From JAHEJB01 sp041748175 (GTDB taxonomy: Bacteria > Bacteroidota > Rhodothermia > Rhodothermales > Rubricoccaceae): DNA of 64,000 nucleotides. The translations under genes and the position numbers were made by a program. Location: contig JBGTDU010000161.1 in NCBI GenBank assembly GCA_041748175.1, positions 18,899-82,898 on the forward strand. Reading direction: 5' to 3'. Numbering within the stretch: position 1 is the first letter of the stretch; each line of letters begins with the position of its first letter. This document shows positions 60,226-64,000 of the stretch, piece after piece. Under the pieces are notes generated by a model. The model made no database searches and was not told the origin of the DNA. It saw only the letters and a program-made list of their open reading frames with translations.

Positions 60226-63200
60226 ATGAAAACCTCCCTAACTCAGCGCATTTCACTGTTTTTCGTCCTCGTCCTGGCGCTTGCCGGATGGACTAGTGCT
60301 CCAGCCCGAGCCCAGTGCACCACTACCTGGACCAACCCCGCAGGCGGCCCATGGACTACCCCCGGCAACTGGGACAATGGTCTCCCCAACGCGGCAAGTG
60401 ATGCCTGCATCACGCTCGACGCGACGTACACGGTTACCCTCAGCACCAGCGTGACGGTCAACAGCCTGACGCTTGGGCCCGGTACGGGCGCCAACGCCGA
60501 GACGCTGGCACTCAGCGGCGGCACGTTGACGTTGACGACCAGCAGCCTGATTAGCTTCGACGGCATTCTCGCCTGGACCGGCGGGGCGATTGGCGGAGCG
60601 GGCCCACTCACCAATCAGGGCCTTCTGGCGCTGTCTGGTGCCGGCCTCAAGGACATTGGCGGCGGCGCGACGATCACGAACCAGGCGCTGACCACGCTGG
60701 ATGGGACGGGTACCGTCCGCTGGATCGGCAACGTCAGCACGTTTGTGAACGAGACGTTTGGCACCTTCGATATCCAGTCGGACGCCGACTTCAGTCACTT
60801 CAATGCCACCGGCAATACGTTCACGAACAACGGGCTTCTCCAGAAGAGCGGCGGCGCCGACATCAGCGGCATCAGCACGACCGGACTGGCTTTTCACAAC
60901 AACGGGACGGTGGATGCGCAAACCGGCGAGCTCCGATTCGACGGCGGCGGCACGCACAACAACCCTCAATTCACGGCTTCCTCGGGTGCCAATGTGTACT
61001 TCAATTTCGGCACACATACGATCACGGGGGCGATTTCCGGCAATCCTGCAGGCCTCGTGCGTATGGATGGGGGCGCGACACTCGTAGACGATACGTTTGG
61101 AGCGACAATCGACTTTGGTGGGACGGGCTTCACGTGGGAGGGCGGCACATTCTCCGGCGACCTCACGAACCTGGACCTCTTGAGGTTGACGACCCCAAAC
61201 GTCAAGGATATCGGCGGGAACTCAACCCTTACCAACCAGGGGACGGTCGAGATGTCTGATACGGGTGCCCTTCGCTGGCTCGGCAACATCAGCACGTTTG
61301 TGAACCAGACGGGTGCGACGTTCGACATACAGTCGGATGCTGACTTCACCCACTTCAACGCCACCAGCAATTCGTTCACGAACTTCGGGCTCCTCCAGAA
61401 GAGCGGCGGCGGCGGCATCAGCGGCATCAGCACGAGCGGCCTTGCCTTCAACAACGACAACGGGACGGTGGACGCGCAGACGGGCGAGCTCCGGTTCGAC
61501 GGCGGTGGCACACACACCGACGGCGTGTTCACGGCTTCCTCCGGTGCCGAGGTCTACTTCAACACCGGCACACACACCGTCGTCGGGACAATCTCGGGCA
61601 ACCCCGCCGGTCTGGTGCATCTCGACTCGGGCGCGACGCTTGCGGGCTCTTTTGGCTTCGCAACGATCGACTACGGCGGGACGGGCTTCACTTGGGAGGG
61701 CGGCACGTTCTCCGAAAACCTTCTCAACGTCGACCTCCTGCGGCTGACCACTTCGGGCATCAAGGATATCGCCGGGAATTCTACCCTTACCAACCAGGGA
61801 ACCGTGGAAATGACCGATACCGGCACCTTGCGCTGGTTCGGCAACATCAGCGCCTTCGTAAACGAGGCGACGGGCACGTTTGACATTCAGTCCGACGCCG
61901 ACTTCACCCACTTCAACGCCACCGGCAATTCATTCACAAATAATGGGCTCCTCAAGAAGTCCGGCGGCACGGACATCAGCGGCATAAGCACGAGCGGCCT
62001 CGTCTTCGACAACAATGGGACGGTGGACGCGCAGACCGGTGAGCTCCGGCTCGACGGCAACGGCACGCACAGTAACGGCGTGTTCACGGCGTCACTGAGT
62101 GCGGACGTGTTTTTCAATGCGGGCACCCACACGATAGTCGCGACGATCTCCGGCACCCCCCTCGGGGCCGTCCGGATGGATACTGGCGCCACGCTTACGG
62201 GTGGCATCATCGACTTTGACGGGACGGGCTTCGAGTGGCAAAGCGGGAACTTCGGCGATGTCACGAATGCAGGGCTTCTCCGCCTCACGACGGGCGGCTT
62301 GAAGGGCATCCTGGGAAATTCGACCCTGACGAACCAGGCAATGGTTGAAATGAGCGATGTCGGCAACCTCCGCTGGGTCGGCAACAACAGTGTGTTCGTC
62401 AACGAGACGGGCGCGACGTTTGACCTTCAGTCGGATGGCGACCTCACCCACTTCAATGCATCGGGTAATGTGTTCACCAACGACGGTCAGTTCCGGAAGA
62501 GCGGCGGGACGGGAGTTAGCGGCGTGAGCACGAGCGGTCTCGCTTTCAATAACAATGGGACGGTGGATGCGCAGACGGGGACGATTCAGTACGATGGCAG
62601 TGGCACGCACACCGATGGCGTCTTCACTGCATCGGCGGGTGCCGAGGTGTTCTTCAACCTGGGTACGCACACCATCGTCGGCACCGTAACGGGCGCCCCT
62701 ATTGGCGTCGTGCGGCTGGACACAGGAGCGACGCTCACCGGCGATACGATCGATTTCGGCGGGACGGGCTTCGAGTGGCAAAGCGGGAATTTCGGCACCC
62801 TCACGAACGCCGGCCTCCTACGGCTAACAACAGCCTTGACCAAGGACCTCAACGGAAGCTCGACACTGACGAATTCCGGGATGGTTGAGATGACCGACAC
62901 CGGCCTCCTCCGTTGGTTTGGGAACAATAGCATCTTCGCCAACGCGGCGGCGGGAGTGTTTGACATCCAGTCCGACGCCGACTTCAACCACTTCAACGCT
63001 AGCGGCAACATTTTCTCGAACGAAGGGCTCTTCAAGAAATCCGGAGGAGCGGGGGCCAGCGTCGTCAGCACAAGTGGTCTGGCATTCAACAACAATACGG
63101 GCGGCATCGTTAGTGCCGAGAGCGGCATTATTGACGTGAACGGAACGTTCGTCCACGCAGCCGGAGCGCTTGTTCAAGGCAACGCTACGTTCGATAAAGG

Positions 63201-64000
63201 CGCGTCGTTCACCCACAACGGCGACACGGGTCCCGGTACGAGCCCCGGCATCTTGAGCTGGGTTGGCACGTGGGCGCCGAATCCGACGAACTCGCATCTG
63301 TTCATCGAGATCGCAGGCAACGGCGGCGCGGGTGATCCGAGCGGCCACGACCAGCTAGCCGTCTCGGCGGCAGCGACAGTCACGGATTCGCTCATCATCA
63401 CGTTCCTTGATGGATTCAAGCCCGGCCACAACGACAGCTACACGATCCTGACGGCGTCCTCCGTCGCGGGAACGTTCTCTGGCGTCTCAGCCCCGCTGAA
63501 CTACGCCTTCGACATCGCCTACAACCCGACGAATATCGTGATCACGGCGGCCAAGGTGCCGCCCGTCATCACGGCGCTGGGCGGCGACACGGCTGGCGAC
63601 GAGGGTGACCTGTTCGCGTACTCTGCGACAGCGAACGACCCCGACGGCGGACCGCTCACCTACACGTGGGACTACGGCGACGGCAGCCCCAATGACGTGG
63701 GCGTGGGCCTCGACAACGTGACACACACCTATGTCGACGACGGCGTGTACACGCTCATTCTCACGGTAGACGACGACGAGATGGGCTCAACCCACGGCAC
63801 CGCCGTCGACTCGCTGACCGTGACGGTGAACAACGTCGCTCCGACCATCGTGACCCTGTCGGGCGACACGATGGGCAACGAGGGCGACACGTTCAATTAC
63901 ACGGCGTCGGCCACCGACCCGGCGGGCTCGAACGACCCGCTGACCTACACGTGGGACTACGGCGACGGCAGTCCGACGGACTCGGGCGTCGACCTCACCG
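60226..64000 (+). CDS. Giant secreted repeat/PKD surface protein (partial, runs off the edge)
   Basis: At least 1,258 residues, open to the window end. Signal peptide: SLFFVLVLALAGWTSAPARAQ. A Thr/Gly/Asn-rich beta region follows, then five repeats of 180-186 residues (anchor motif FDIQSDADFxHFNA at about 60775, 61330, 61888, 62428 and 62968). Each has TNQGxVEMxDTGxLRWxGN, FNNNGTVDAQTGELRFDGGG and SSGAEVYFNxGTHT. From about 63550 come PKD domains (PLTYTWDYGDGSP, VTHTYVDDGVYTLILTVDDDE). Likely an outer-surface adhesin or biofilm protein, perhaps T9SS-exported given porQ; the C terminus that would show a sorting signal is outside the window. Confidence 0.85.
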   Translation, partial: MKTSLTQRISLFFVLVLALAGWTSAPARAQCTTTWTNPAGGPWTTPGNWDNGLPNAASDACITLDATYTVTLSTSVTVNSLTLGPGTGANAETLALSGGTLTLTTSSLISFDGILAWTGGAIGGAGPLTNQGLLALSGAGLKDIGGGATITNQALTTLDGTGTVRWIGNVSTFVNETFGTFDIQSDADFSHFNATGNTFTNNGLLQKSGGADISGISTTGLAFHNNGTVDAQTGELRFDGGGTHNNPQFTASSGANVYFNFGTHTITGAISGNPAGLVRMDGGATLVDDTFGATIDFGGTGFTWEGGTFSGDLTNLDLLRLTTPNVKDIGGNSTLTNQGTVEMSDTGALRWLGNISTFVNQTGATFDIQSDADFTHFNATSNSFTNFGLLQKSGGGGISGISTSGLAFNNDNGTVDAQTGELRFDGGGTHTDGVFTASSGAEVYFNTGTHTVVGTISGNPAGLVHLDSGATLAGSFGFATIDYGGTGFTWEGGTFSENLLNVDLLRLTTSGIKDIAGNSTLTNQGTVEMTDTGTLRWFGNISAFVNEATGTFDIQSDADFTHFNATGNSFTNNGLLKKSGGTDISGISTSGLVFDNNGTVDAQTGELRLDGNGTHSNGVFTASLSADVFFNAGTHTIVATISGTPLGAVRMDTGATLTGGIIDFDGTGFEWQSGNFGDVTNAGLLRLTTGGLKGILGNSTLTNQAMVEMSDVGNLRWVGNNSVFVNETGATFDLQSDGDLTHFNASGNVFTNDGQFRKSGGTGVSGVSTSGLAFNNNGTVDAQTGTIQYDGSGTHTDGVFTASAGAEVFFNLGTHTIVGTVTGAPIGVVRLDTGATLTGDTIDFGGTGFEWQSGNFGTLTNAGLLRLTTALTKDLNGSSTLTNSGMVEMTDTGLLRWFGNNSIFANAAAGVFDIQSDADFNHFNASGNIFSNEGLFKKSGGAGASVVSTSGLAFNNNTGGIVSAESGIIDVNGTFVHAAGALVQGNATFDKGASFTHNGDTGPGTSPGILSWVGTWAPNPTNSHLFIEIAGNGGAGDPSGHDQLAVSAAATVTDSLIITFLDGFKPGHNDSYTILTASSVAGTFSGVSAPLNYAFDIAYNPTNIVITAAKVPPVITALGGDTAGDEGDLFAYSATANDPDGGPLTYTWDYGDGSPNDVGVGLDNVTHTYVDDGVYTLILTVDDDEMGSTHGTAVDSLTVTVNNVAPTIVTLSGDTMGNEGDTFNYTASATDPAGSNDPLTYTWDYGDGSPTDSGVDLT

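Noticed and set aside
60253..63348. Several long minus-strand frames opposite the repeat protein
   Set aside because: They exist because the repeats avoid stops on both strands; the plus frame has a signal peptide, repeats and PKD domains.

Overview
The window is about 64 kb of GC-rich bacterial chromosome. The organism is most likely a member of the Rhodothermota/Bacteroidota side of the FCB group. This is inferred from a PorQ-type type IX secretion protein, a very long SecA (about 1,140 residues), a K+-dependent membrane pyrophosphatase, a ZIP transporter, repeat-rich surface proteins, and an ECF sigma factor overlapping a Ser/Thr kinase with TPRs. No rRNA is present, so the assignment is not proven.

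Layout. 0.1-17.9 kb is mostly housekeeping: purQ, an ABC-F ATPase, a polyprenyl-phosphate sugar transferase, an Asp/Glu racemase, tRNA-Gln, prs, rplY, pth, a fused proton/sodium pyrophosphatase, cytochrome c and small NTF2-like genes, and a two-lipoyl E2 acyltransferase. 18-24.5 kb is an accessory island. It starts with a XerC/D-like recombinase that lacks the catalytic tyrosine and two arginines. Three copies of that gene's 3' end lie downstream, interleaved with small cassettes, all on the minus strand, that carry toxin-antitoxin genes or unknown genes. Several cassettes are bounded by integron-like GTTRRRY/RYYYAAC cores, and one boundary looks like a complete attC hairpin. Several toxins are deleted or truncated while their antitoxins remain. 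24.6-32 kb holds porQ, secA and recN, with a duplicated recN 5' end around a decayed antitoxin. 32-44 kb holds an ATP-grasp protein, a nitrilase homologue, a TfoX-like protein, rel, an HU-like protein, ruvX, def, a ZIP transporter, a biotin carrier, aat, a DUF1460 lipoprotein and pfkA. 44-49 kb holds a methyltransferase/kinase-like pair and a SpoIIE/RsbW/RsbV-type partner-switching set. 49-60 kb holds a membrane-anchored repeat protein, prmA, ppx, an Mrp ATPase, NifU, an AP2-like protein, a DUF2461 protein, and a Ser/Thr kinase with its ECF sigma factor. From 60.2 kb to the edge runs the start of a giant secreted repeat/PKD protein.

Repeats. Three copies of a 147-168 bp element with CTAG-bounded inverted termini (MITE-like), six clusters of short GTATTGCGTAATACG-type palindromes, a 51-bp tandem hairpin repeat, and two tandem 105-bp units carrying the 3' end of tRNA-Gln show that the intergenic space is repeat-rich.

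The strongest candidate for an undescribed system is the 18-24.5 kb array. It combines a catalytically altered recombinase whose 3' end is repeated as a spacer with integron-like cassette boundaries. All statements come from reading the sequence; no database search was run.
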